Positions 1-6,500 of a DNA stretch of 6,500 nucleotides are shown here, piece by piece. The first letter of the stretch is position 1. The number at the start of each line of letters is the position of its first letter. The DNA is from Halobacteriales archaeon (GTDB lineage: Archaea; Thermoplasmatota; SW-10-69-26; JACQPN01; JAIVGT01): positions 1 through 6,500 of the forward strand of contig JAIVGT010000052.1 in NCBI GenBank assembly GCA_020201485.1, read 5' to 3'. Below the pieces are notes generated by a model. It worked only from the letters and a program-made list of their open reading frames with translations, had not been told where the DNA came from and did no database searches. The position numbers were made by a program, and so were the translations under genes.

Positions 1-395
1 GTCGCGGCGTTGAGCTGCAGCGTGGTGCCGGCCGGGATGGCCACGGTCGTGGGGAAGCTGATGGCCCAGGTCGTGCACGGCGTGCTGACCTTGGCCAGGC
101 TGACGATGGTCACCGGGTCGCTGTCGCCGCTGCCCACCGCGACGCCGTCCGCGAGGAGCGTGCCGTGCATCACGACGTTCGCCTCCGGGACGATGCTGAA
201 CGCGCGGACGACGGCGTTGACCGTGCTGCCCGCGACGAAGTCCTGGGCCGTGGTCACGGTCGCCGTCCACGTGTTGTCCATGTTCGCCGTGGCGCCGGCG
301 CAGCCGTGGCCGGCCTCGCGGGCCAAGGCCGGGGCGTGGTCCATCGTCATCGGGTCCGCGCCGTCCACGCACTGCGGGCGGTGGAGGTAGTACGT
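1..395 (-). other. Post-S8 'TYYLHR-C-C' module, second copy (residues 2036-2166, continues beyond window)
   Basis: TYYLHRPQC starts at 395, followed by MTMDH, LAREAGHGC (closing Cys at 300-302) and then beta-rich sequence (WTATVTT, STVNAVVRAFSIV, ANVVMHGTLLADG, CTTWAISFPTTVAI). The opening block has the same layout as the one behind the S1 domain at 4626-4730. The downstream strands suggest a beta-sandwich that runs off the window edge at position 1. The family is not recognised with certainty. Confidence 0.6.
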
Positions 396-3300
396 CTCCG
401 TCACCGGCAGGGAGGCGACGCGCAGCGGGCTGCTCCACGCCTGCGCGAACAGGTCGCGCAGGAGCACGCTCGCCTCGTCCGCCGTGTCCACATCGTCCGG
501 GCCGACGGTCGTGGCCAGGGGCAGCGTCTGCCCGTTGAAGTTGCCGCCGGGCTCGCCGTCGCCGTCGCCGTCCCACGCGCCGAAGAGCTGCGTGCGGATG
601 GCGCTGTCCACGACGAGGAACGCGTCCATGGGCAGGGCGCTGTGCGTGCCGCTGCCCGTGAGGAGCGCCAGGCTGGCGCAGGCCGCGGCCGCGCGGTCGG
701 CCAGGCCGTACCCGCCGTAGAGGAAGTCCACCGGGCTGGCCGGGGCGATGTCGGGGAAGCCGACGCTGCCCGGGCCGCCGAAGCCGCTCGCGCAGTGCAT
801 CGTGACGTTCCACAGCTCGGCGCGCGTGAGCACGCCATCGGCGAGCCAGGGCGAGGCCGGGATGGCCGGCCCGGCGGCGATGGCCTGCAGCTTGCCGCCC
901 ACCGCGCCCGGGTCGAGCTGGCCGGCGTGCGCGTCGCCCAGGGCGATGCGCGCGTTCAGCAGGGCCGCGCCCATGACGCCGGTGGCGGTGGGCGTGGCGC
1001 TGCTCGTGCCGCTGTGCTGGCACACCGCGGCGTAGCTGTTGCGGCAGCTCGCCGGGATGTTGCCCAGGCCGAAGCTGCTCCAGTCCACGGGCTTGCCCGT
1101 GCCGAGGATGACGCGGTTCCCGCCCGTGCCGACCGCGCCGACGCGCAGGACCCAGTCCGGGCCGTTGCTGCGCGGCAGGTAGGTCTGCTCCGTGACGTCG
1201 AAGGCGTTCAGCACGCCGTTGCCCGCGGCGAAGCTGATGGTCTGGCCGCGCTCGGCGGCGAGGCGGCCGGGGTCGTGCTCCGCGCCGCCGCCCAGGTCGG
1301 GCGTGTCCACGTTCGCCTGGGGCGAGCCGCTGATGCTGAGGAAGTCGATCCAGGGCTCGACGTAGCCGTACTGCGGGTCGTTCAGGCCCTCGATGAAGGC
1401 CAGGACGCAGCGCGGGCACGTGCCCACGGTGTTGCCGACGCTGACCGCGGCGCTCGCCGTGCCGTGGCCGTGGTCGTCGAACAGGGGCGTGGGGTCGGCG
1501 GCGCCGTTCTCCGCCGCGTTGTCGGTCGCGTCGATGGCGGCGACGATCTTCGTGCCCGGGATCCACATCCACTCCTTCTGCAGCACGACCTCGTGCCCGC
1601 GGCTCCACACCGCGGCGTCGTCCAGGCTCTTCCAGAAGCCGCCGCCCAGGGTGAGCTTGAGCGCCGGGGCGTCCTGGGGGAAGCCGGGGATGTAGTCGCT
1701 CGGGTGCCGGGTGAAGGGCAGGAGCTGCCCGTTCACGTGGTGGTACACGGGCACGTCGCCCGTCTCGGGCGCGGCCGGGTCCACGGTGGTGAACGCCTTG
1801 AGCTCCGGGTAGGGCACGAGCTCGCCGGCGAACTGGTCCGCGTACGGGTTGATGCCCGTGTCGGCGACGCCGACGACGACCACGCTCGGCGTGCTCGGGC
1901 ACGGGTCCTGCACGCGCTCCGCGACGAGGATGGTGCTGCGGTAGCCGTCGCTGCTCGTGGCGCGGAAGCGCACGAGGTGCGCGCCGCTGCCGACGGCGAA
2001 GCTGGTCTGGGCGGTCATGCCCGCGGTCTCGAAGATGCCGTCCGCGTCCACGTCCCAGGCCCCGGTCACGCTGCTGCCGCTCGCCGTGGGCGCGCTCGCC
2101 CGCAGCTGCTGCGTGGGCGTGCTGAAGCAGACCTGGCTCTCCTGGTCCGCCGCCGGGACGGGGTCGGGCGGGGCCTGCGTCTGGTTCACCCACAGGGTGA
2201 ACGTGTCCGCGACGACGGTGAACGGCCGGACCTCGAACGTCCACAGGCCGTCGGTCGGGCCGGGCACGAGGATGTGCTCGGGCGGCTTGAAGCCGGCGCT
2301 CTGCGTGTTCTGCGCCCCACCGGGGCTGAAGGCGTAGAGGTCGAAGTCGTTCGGCCCGCCTTCCACGCCGCTCGGGTTGCCGTCGGGGGCGACCTGGACG
2401 AACGTGCCCCAGGTGAGCGTGCCCTCGAGCTGCTGCGTGCCCGGCGGCACGGTCACGTCGTAGCGGAACGTGCTCTGGTCCACCTGGCCGCTGCGCCCGA
2501 CCTGCTCGTCCACGAGGCCGGCGGCGACGAAGGCGGTGAACGGCTGCGCCGCGACCTGCGGGTTGTACAGGAACACCTGGACGGAGTCGGTGCCCGACTG
2601 GCCCGTGCCGGCGTCCGTGGCGAACGCCTGGAAGGCGTTGCCGCCGGCGGGCCGGCCGGCGCTGCTCACCTGGATGCTCTGGCCGGCGCGGTCGGCGAGG
2701 TGGTCGCCGTCCGTGTCCCAGGCGAAGCTCACGGCGCCCTGGTTGCCGAAGGCCTGGGCGGTGAGCGTGATGGGCTGGCCGATGGCGACGTAGCTGCTGT
2801 CGCCCGCGTCCACGACCAGGCCGGCGCTCGGCTTCTGCACGGCGAACGGCCCGAACTGCGACTGCCCGCTCGCGCCGGCGTTGTCCGTGACCGTGAGCGT
2901 CAGGGTGTACGTGCCGGCGAGGGGGTAGCTGTAGGCCAAGCCCGGCCCGGCGCGCGTCGCGCCGTTGCCCAGGTCCCAGGCGTAGCTAGCGATGCTGCAG
3001 TCGGGGTCGAAGCTGCCGGCGCCGCTGGCCGTGATGTCCAGGCCGCTGATGGTGACGCCGCCGATGACGGCGGTCGGGGCGAGGTTGCCGCTGGCCGCGC
3101 CGCCCTGGAGGCTGCTCGTGCCGGCGACGTGCGCCGTGTCCGCGAGCGCGCTCGTGACCGGCACCGGAGCGCCGTTGACCGTCGCGATGCGGATGCGGCT
3201 GAGGTCGAGGGCGTGCACGACCACGTCGTCGCTCCCGCTCGCGCCGTGGCTGTCGGTCGCGGTGAGGCGGAGCGTGTAGTCCGTGTCGGCGTTGCGGTCG

Positions 3301-6300
3301 GGCGGGGTGAAACCGGGCGTGAGCGTGCCCGCGCCGCTGAGCGTGACCGCGGGGCCGGCGACCTGCGTCCAGGCGAAGGTCATGGCGTCGCCGTTCGCGT
3401 CGCTCGCGCTGCCGGCGAGGCTGACGGGCGTGCCCTCATCGACCGTCTGGTCGTTGCCGGCGTTGGCCGTCGGGGCCTGGTTCGTGCTGATGACGTCGAA
3501 CGTGTGCGCGTCGCTGGCCACGCTGTTGCCGTTGCGCAGCAGGCGCGCCTGCAGCGTGTACGTGCCCGGCGTCGGGTCGGGGCTCGGGGCCCAGATCTGC
3601 GACCAGCTCCCGGCGGCGTTCCCGCCCGGGCTGGCGACGGTGGTCCAGGGCAGGGCTTCCTGGCCCTGGGGGTCGAGGAGGCGCGTCTGGACGAGCCAGG
3701 TCGCGGCGTTGCTGACCGTGACCGGGGCGCTCGCCGTGCTGCTCTGCCCGTTCTGGTCCGTGACCGTCAGGCTGGCGGTGTACGTGCCGCTGCTGGCGTA
3801 GGTGTGGCTCGGGCCCTGCGCGTTGCTCGTCGCGCTATCGCCGAAGCTCCACGCCCAGCTCGTGATGGGCGCGCTGCCCGCGACGCTCGTGTCCGTGAAC
3901 GTCGCCGTCAGGCCGGCGACGCTGCTTGTGAAGCTCGCCGTCGGCCCCGCGGCCTGCGTGACGGTGACGTGCACCGGCGCTGCGCTGGCGCTGCCGCTCG
4001 CCTGCAGGGCGCGGGCGTAGAGCGTGTGCGCGCCGTTCGCGGCGCTCGTCGTGCTCCACGGCGCGGTCCAGCTCGTCGTGCCCGTGACCGTGAGCAGGCT
4101 CGCCGGCTGGAACGTCGGGTCATCCACGCTGACCTGGACGCTCGCCGCCGGGACGGTGCCCAGCGGCAGCTCGAGGCGCGACAGCGTGCTCCCGCCGTAG
4201 AACGTCGAGAGGTGCGTGACGCTCTCGTGCACGACGAAGGTGAGGCGGATGTCCGCGTTCGCCGGGATCTGGCTGACCTGGGGCAGGAAGCTGAACGTGA
4301 CCGGCGTGGGCTGGTCCGTGACCATCGGGCCCGGGAACAGGCGCTGCCGGCCGATCTCCTTCACGAAGCCGCCGACCTCGTAGGTCGCGTACGCCTCGAG
4401 GTCGTTCACGACGCTCGCGCCCGGGACGACGACGTAGCCCGGGGGCGCGGCGGCGTTCGTCGAGCGGTTCAGGCTGGCGTTGAGCCAGACGACCGCCTGC
4501 ACGGCGCGCGTCGGGTCGAGGACGATGGCGCTCGTCGTGCGGCTCGGGGGCGCGGTCGGGAAGACCTGCGCCGTGATGTTCACGGCTTGCTCCACGACGG
4601 GCCCGGCCGGGTCGCGGACGCTGCCGCAGCCCGTGCCCGACTCGCGGACGGGGCTGGGCGTGGGGTCCATCCACAGGCGCTCCATCGTCGCCGCGCAGCC
4701 GCCCGGGCTGCTGCGGTGCAGGTAGTAGGTCGCGCTGCCCGTGCCCGGCGCGCTGCCCGGGGGGAAGCTGGCCGTGCCTTGGACGTTCACGGCGGGCGTG
4801 GCGAGCGGGTCGATGGCCGTGTCCTCCACCGGGCGGGTGATGCTCGCGCCCAGGGTCGTGGCCGGGGGCGCGCCCGGGGTGCGGATGACCGCGTCCTCCG
4901 TGACGAGCTGGGGCGTGAAGCCCGCGCCCGCCGTCCACATCTGCAGCGCGCGGCTCATCTGCGTGCCGAAGAAGTTGACGACCAGGCCCTCGCCGGCGAG
5001 GGCGATGCTGTGCGTGAGGATGCCGCTGGCCTTGTCGCCGACGGCGACCTTGTCCGTGCGCGGCGCGGCCTTGCTCGCGTCGCTGCCGCTGTCCCCGCCG
5101 TAGAGCGCGCCGTACGCGGCGAAGCCCCTCGGGGCGTTGGCGTTGACGATGGGGCTGACGCTGCTGACGATGGCGGCGCGGCCCTGCGTGGCGAAGCTCG
5201 TTCCCGTGGCGACGCCGTGGCCCCAGTGGACGAGCACGTCGTTGGCGGCGAAGTCCGCCGTGCCGCGCGGCCCGCCCCAGAACCAGAGCCAGGGGCGGAG
5301 CAGGCCGTTGAGGCTCGGCGGGATCTCGATGAGGCCGGCGTCGTCGCCGATGCCGTTCTGGTGCGCCCACTTCACCGGGGTGTAGCCGGGGTAGGCGCTG
5401 TCCGGCTCGAGGAGCACGTAGTCGCCGAGCGTGGTCACGCCGCCGTTGTTGACGCAGTTGCGGAAGCAGAGGCGGACCCAGCGCGCCTTCGTGGCGGCGG
5501 TGGCGTCCACGCTGTTCGTGTCCTGCAGGCAGTGGCCGGCGGTGGCGAGGTAGTACGTGCCGCTCGCCGGGTCCTCGAAGAGGAAGTTCGCCGTGCAGAT
5601 GAACGACTTGATGCCGGCGGGGGCGACGGTGTCGAAGAGCGCCATCTGGATGCCCGTTCCCGGGCCCAGGCCCTGCTGCACGCCCGGCGTGGGCGTGGTG
5701 GGCGCGCCGTTCAGCACCGTGCCGTCGGCGATCATCTGCGCCACCTGGTCCACGGTAAACACGTGGTCGGCGGTGGGCTCGCTCTGGGCGAGGGTGAGGA
5801 TGGGCTTCGGCTCCAGGTCCTCCACGTACACCAGGCGCCAGCCGCTCGGCGAGAACAGCGGGGCGTCGCTCGGCCGCGCTCCGGACAGCTCGACGATGAC
5901 CACGCCGCCGTCTTCCGGGGACGGGAACGCGGTGAGGAAGCCGGGCGTGCCCGCCATGCTGTCCGTGAAGCTCTGCCACTCCGGGCTGTGCAGGACGGCG
6001 TTGACGAACGGGTCCTTCGCCCAGGCGGCGAGGGCGGGCGGGAAGGCGTCGGCGAGCGGCGCGCCCTGCGCCGGGCCCGTGCTCCCGTCCGTGGTGAAGG
6101 TGCCGTCGAAGGTCGTGGGCGTGCCGACCTGGGCTCCGCCCGCCGGGTTGGTGATGGTCACGGCCGTGCTCACGGCCAGGGTGGTGACGCTGAGCGCGGC
6201 GCTCTGCGCGCTCTCCAGGCCGGCGTTGTTCACGGCGCTCACCGCGTAGGCGTAGCTCGTCGCCGGGCTGAGGCCGGTGTCGGTGAAGCTCGTCGCGGTC

Positions 6301-6500
6301 GCGGTCCCGGCCGGGCTGCCGTCGCGGAACACGTTGTACTGCTTCACGCCGCTCTGCGGGTCGCTGCTGCCCGTCCAGGTCAGGGTCACGCTGCCCTGGG
6401 TCACGCCGCTCGCCGCGAGGTTGCTCGGCACGGTGGGCGGGCTGGTGTCGGTGCTGCTCGTGGGCGTGCCGCTGGCCTCGGCGCTGGCCGGGCCCGTGTT
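1..6500 (-). CDS. Giant multidomain secreted protein with S1 and S8 serine protease domains (partial at both ends)
   Basis: A single minus-strand frame is open across the window (2166 full codons, 6500 down to 3, plus two bases of the next codon at 1-2). I read it codon by codon and checked the phase at FN3, the S1 Ser, the S8 Asp, His and Ser, and both edges; all lie in the same frame and no stop appears. The nearest out-of-frame stop triplets (for example around 2986, 3436, 3835 and 4120) are in other phases. Two catalytic domains are visible, trypsin-like (GHC, DAG, GDSGS) and subtilisin-like (ADTG, GHGT, GTSSATP), joined by Ig, PKD, REJ-like and PPC-like beta domains. No signal peptide or transmembrane helix occurs inside, so no internal start is plausible; signal peptide and any C-terminal anchor would lie outside. 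The inferred role is an extracellular protease, possibly surface-attached. Substrate and exact family are unknown. Third positions are almost entirely G or C, which confirms the frame. Confidence 0.93.
396..659 (-). other. Linker after S8 with acidic DGDGDG segment (residues 1948-2035)
   Basis: The segment contains WDGDGDGEPGGN at 540-575, coded by a short GGCGAC-type triplet-pair repeat, followed by GPDDVDTADEASVLL and a helix-like stretch ending FAQAWSSPLRV. The alternating Asp-Gly pattern is the type seen in dockerin, EF-hand-like or TSP3-like calcium loops, but only one loop is visible, so a complete dockerin is not supported. It connects the S8 domain to the second TYYLHR module. Confidence 0.55.
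660..1895 (-). other. Subtilisin-like (S8) serine protease domain (residues 1536-1947)
   Basis: All subtilase landmarks are present in order: VVVVGVADTGIN with Asp1547 (1860-1862), DDHGHGTASAAVS with His1679 (1464-1466), ISFAAGNG with the oxyanion Asn1761 (1218-1220), and SGTSSATPTATGVMGAALL with Ser1833 (1002-1004). The domain ends near GYGLADRAA. The His-Ser spacing (154) is close to that of subtilisin, but Asp-His is 132 residues, much longer than usual; the insert contains HPSDYIPGFP and WMWIPGTKIVAAID. A CPRC motif follows the His, and a Cys pair (SCRNSYAAVC) precedes the Ser. The reaction is peptide bond hydrolysis, likely extracellular and, given nearby acidic loops, perhaps calcium-stabilised. 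It is fused in frame with the S1 domain upstream. Confidence 0.95.
1896..2174 (-). other. Cys-bracketed PKD-like domain before S8 (residues 1443-1535)
   Basis: After a short Pro/Ala linker the segment reads SQVCFSTPTQQLRAS, then VTGAWDVDADGIFETAG, HLVRFRATSSDGYRST and closes RVQDPCP. The AWDVDADGIFE segment matches the core of acidic PKD-like domains. One Cys near the start (2127-2129) and one at the end (1899-1901) could pair and clamp the domain just before the catalytic domain. A structural or chaperoning role for the S8 domain is possible but not shown. Confidence 0.6.
2175..2564 (-). other. PPC-like (pre-peptidase C-terminal type) beta-sandwich (residues 1313-1442)
   Basis: The region has a first strand set (FRYDVTVPPGTQQLEGTLTW), a central acidic FDLYAFSPGG and a final segment EHILVPGPTDGLWTFEVRPF with FTLWVNQT. 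The order 'V-x-V-P-x-G-x-x-x-L-x-x-x-L-x-W', 'D-F-D-L-Y', 'P-x-x-G-x-W-x-F-x-V' is that of PPC-type or proprotein-convertase P-like beta-sandwiches, which accompany secreted proteases. It sits N-terminal to the S8 domain here, whereas PPC domains are more often C-terminal to the catalytic domain. Confidence 0.68.
2565..2834 (-). other. Ig/PKD-like domain with acidic DTDGD site (residues 1223-1312)
   Basis: Starts KPSAGLVVDAGDSSYVAIGQ, continues PITLTAQAFGNQG and VSFAWDTDGDHLADRAG, and ends TDSVQVFLY. The 'xVxxGQPITLTA...W D x D G D...' order resembles divergent PKD or bacterial Ig domains, and the DTDGDHLAD segment looks like a calcium-binding acidic loop of the DxDxD type. Calcium binding is inferred from the pattern only. 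Confidence 0.65.
2835..3086 (-). other. PKD domain 2 (residues 1139-1222)
   Basis: The domain begins NLAPTAVIGG, then LDITASGAGSFDPDC, the core SYAWDLGNGATRAG, SYPLAGTYTLTLTVTDNAG and ends FGPFAVQ. The W-D-L-G-N-G core replaces the more common W-x-FGDG and is a frequent variant. It contains one unpaired Cys in the FDPDC turn. The fold assignment is secure; function as spacer or binder is inferred. Confidence 0.9.
3207..3482 (-). other. PKD/REJ-like (K319-type) domain (residues 1007-1098)
   Basis: The stretch starts APTANAGNDQTVDEGT, then VSLAGSASDANGD, FAWTQVAGPAVTLSG, TDYTLRLTATDSHGASG and a closing DDVVVHAL. This is the characteristic pattern of the REJ/K319L-like branch of PKD domains: 'AGxDQTVxEG', 'SxDxDGD', 'WxQxxGPxVxLSG' and 'LTVTDxxGAxxxDxVxV'. 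The length of 92 residues is typical. An adhesion or spacer role is inferred. It is followed by about 40 residues (3087-3206) of in-frame linker with no recognised domain. Confidence 0.92.
3483..3710 (-). other. Beta-rich linker domain (residues 931-1006)
   Basis: Seventy-six residues between two PKD-type domains. The strands ATWLVQTRLLDPQG and PGTYTLQARLLRNGN, followed by HTFDVIST, form two related half-repeats (WLVQTRLL and YTLQARLL), as expected in an Ig-like or invasin-like beta-sandwich. No specific family is recognised. Confidence 0.5.
3711..3947 (-). other. PKD domain 1 (residues 852-930)
   Basis: A textbook PKD domain: it begins GPTASFTSSV, has the ATFTDTS strand, the signature WAWSFGDSATS (the W-x-FGD core), HTYASSGTYTASLTVTD, and ends APVTVSN. 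The length of 79 residues is normal. PKD domains are beta-sandwiches common in secreted proteases, chitinases and surface proteins, where they separate or support the catalytic domains or bind polymer. Confidence 0.93.
3954..4154 (-). other. Bacterial Ig-like domain (residues 783-849)
   Basis: The segment reads ASVQVSVDDPTFQ near its start, then TTSWTAPWSTTSAANGAHTLYARA and a closing VHVTVTQ. The pattern of a paired-Trp strand, an 'NG-x-H-T-L-Y-A-R-A' strand and a final VTV strand is that of bacterial Ig-like domains in which a short D/W-containing first half precedes 'xNGxHTLxArA'. It is about 67 residues long, slightly short for an Ig fold. It directly precedes PKD domain 1 and is probably a structural spacer. 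Confidence 0.75.
4155..4934 (-). other. Post-S1 'TYYLHR-C-C' module and beta-rich region (residues 523-782)
   Basis: After a linker the segment carries TYYLHR (from 4730) followed by a Cys, WMDP, VRE and a closing GTGCG (Cys at 4626-4628). It then runs into alternating hydrophobic strands (VNITAQVF, TSAIVLD, VQAVVWLN, NDLEAYATYEVGGF, PVTFSFL, IRLTFVVHE), which look like one or two beta-sandwich folds. A matching TYYLHR-C-MD-RE-G-GC segment lies behind the S8 domain at 300-395. I know of no named family for it with certainty. A jelly-roll or carbohydrate-binding-like fold is possible but not shown. Confidence 0.6.
4935..5675 (-). other. Trypsin/chymotrypsin-like (S1) serine protease domain (residues 276-522)
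   Basis: All three catalytic motifs are present in the correct order: ATAGHC with His323 (5532-5534), GDDAGLIEIP with Asp387 (5340-5342), and GGDSGS with Ser471 (5088-5090). The His-Asp-Ser spacings are 64 and 84 residues, within what the S1 fold tolerates. Cys302 (ICT) and Cys324 (next to the His) match the position of the conserved C42-C58 type disulfide; a second close pair, Cys345 and Cys349 (LCFRNC), could form another. After the Ser, the stretch GILTHSIALAGEGLVVNFFG resembles the C-terminal barrel strands. The enzyme would hydrolyse peptide bonds outside the cell. Specificity cannot be assigned from this reading. Both flanks are in-frame beta-rich sequence, so this is a domain and not a separate gene. 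Confidence 0.88.
5676..6176 (-). other. Unassigned stretch before the S1 domain (residues 109-275)
   Basis: In-frame coding sequence between FN3 and the S1 protease domain. It starts with beta-like sequence (TAVTITNPAGGAQVG), then has an amphipathic part with several aromatic residues (AAWAKDPFVNAVLHSPEWQ), a hydrophobic strand GGVVIVEL, and then WRLVYVEDL. I do not recognise a family. Its position just in front of a protease would suit a propeptide or a small scaffolding domain, but nothing in the sequence proves this, and no clear processing site was identified. Confidence 0.5.
6177..6440 (-). other. Fibronectin type III domain (residues 21-108)
   Basis: The stretch begins PPTVPSNLAAS, has the B-strand Trp in VTLTWTGSSD, then VKQYNVFRDG, and ends with the typical LSPATSYAYAVSAVNNAG followed by VTTL. 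These are the standard landmarks of an FN3 domain, including the Leu-x-Pro-x-x-x-Tyr turn and the Tyr-x-Tyr/Val strand, and the length (about 88 residues) is normal. It is preceded by a low-complexity Ser/Thr/Pro/Ala linker (residues 1-20) that resembles an interdomain hinge, so more domains may lie upstream. In secreted bacterial and archaeal enzymes FN3 domains usually act as spacers or substrate-proximity modules; that role here is inferred. Confidence 0.9.

Noticed and set aside
540..575. Short GCC/GTC hexanucleotide repeat as a possible regulatory or slippage repeat
   Set aside because: Only about three units, in frame, coding Asp-Gly pairs; it is explained by the protein-level acidic loop.
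401..838. A 145-codon minus-strand frame rich in Arg, Ser and Ala
   Set aside because: It is an alternate frame of the end of the S8 domain and its linker; no motif is visible and the in-frame S8 sequence explains the region.
3283..4020. Adjacent plus-strand open frames with hydrophobic Ala/Val/Leu-rich translations that look like membrane proteins
   Set aside because: Antisense of Ser/Thr/Ala/Gly-rich beta-domain codons (GCC, ACG, AGC) gives Ala, Val, Leu and Arg by chance. The opposite strand holds clear PKD and REJ-like domains.
3948..4934. Possible gene boundary between an S1 protease gene and a separate S8 protease gene
   Set aside because: No in-frame stop occurs, and no in-frame ATG, GTG or TTG is followed by a signal-peptide-like hydrophobic run, so a split into two genes has no support in this sequence.
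4120..5979. A 619-codon minus-strand open frame starting ATG at 5979
   Set aside because: It is offset from the domain-bearing frame. Its translation is almost only Arg, His, Gly, Pro and Ala without any domain motif, as expected for a shadow of a GC-rich gene. The same bases in the true frame encode the S1 protease triad.
5557..6249. A 230-codon plus-strand open frame
   Set aside because: It is antisense to the FN3/pre-S1/S1 coding frame, has no recognisable domain, and its length is explained by the scarcity of stops opposite GC-rich codons.
1..6500. Search for tRNA or rRNA genes, CRISPR arrays, IS ends, promoters and terminators
   Set aside because: No such structure was seen; the entire window is covered by one coding frame, and GC-rich palindromes here are expected by composition.

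Overview
The whole 6.5 kb window is the interior of one very large minus-strand gene. Read as reverse complement, with codons occupying plus-strand triplets that begin at positions divisible by 3, the frame stays open from position 6500 down to position 3 (2166 codons). There is no in-frame stop and no credible internal start. Both ends of the gene lie outside the window, so ORF callers that need a start and a stop miss it and report only shorter out-of-frame shadows. Residue numbers below count from the codon at 6498-6500 as residue 1.

N to C, the polypeptide reads: fibronectin type III domain (21-108); an unassigned stretch (109-275); a chymotrypsin/trypsin-like (S1) serine protease domain with His323, Asp387 and Ser471; a 'TYYLHR...C...C' module with an attached beta-rich region (523-782); a bacterial Ig-like domain (783-849); PKD domain 1 (852-930); a beta-rich linker domain (931-1006); a PKD/REJ-like domain (1007-1098); a short linker; PKD domain 2 (1139-1222); an Ig/PKD-like domain with an acidic DxDxD site (1223-1312); a PPC-like beta-sandwich (1313-1442); a Cys-bracketed PKD-like domain (1443-1535); a subtilisin-like (S8) protease domain with Asp1547, His1679, Asn1761 and Ser1833; an acidic DGDGDG segment; and a second copy of the 'TYYLHR...C...C' module that leads into another beta-rich region running off the edge.

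The composition (Ala, Gly, Thr, Ser and Asp rich, few Lys, paired Cys, no membrane segment) and the string of adhesion-type beta-sandwich domains point to an extracellular or surface-displayed protein. The likely job is polymer or protein degradation outside the cell, with the beta domains acting as spacers or binders. The unusual point is that two unrelated serine protease folds, both with apparently intact catalytic residues, sit in one chain, each followed by the same type of module.

The organism is GC-rich (about 70% by eye, not counted). Codon third positions are almost all G or C, with strong use of AGC for Ser, ACG for Thr and CGC for Arg. The domain style fits secreted proteins of high-GC bacteria or of uncultured archaea of the Thermoplasmatota type; the window alone does not decide between them. 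No RNA genes, mobile elements, CRISPR arrays, promoters or terminators were seen, as expected for the inside of a coding region.
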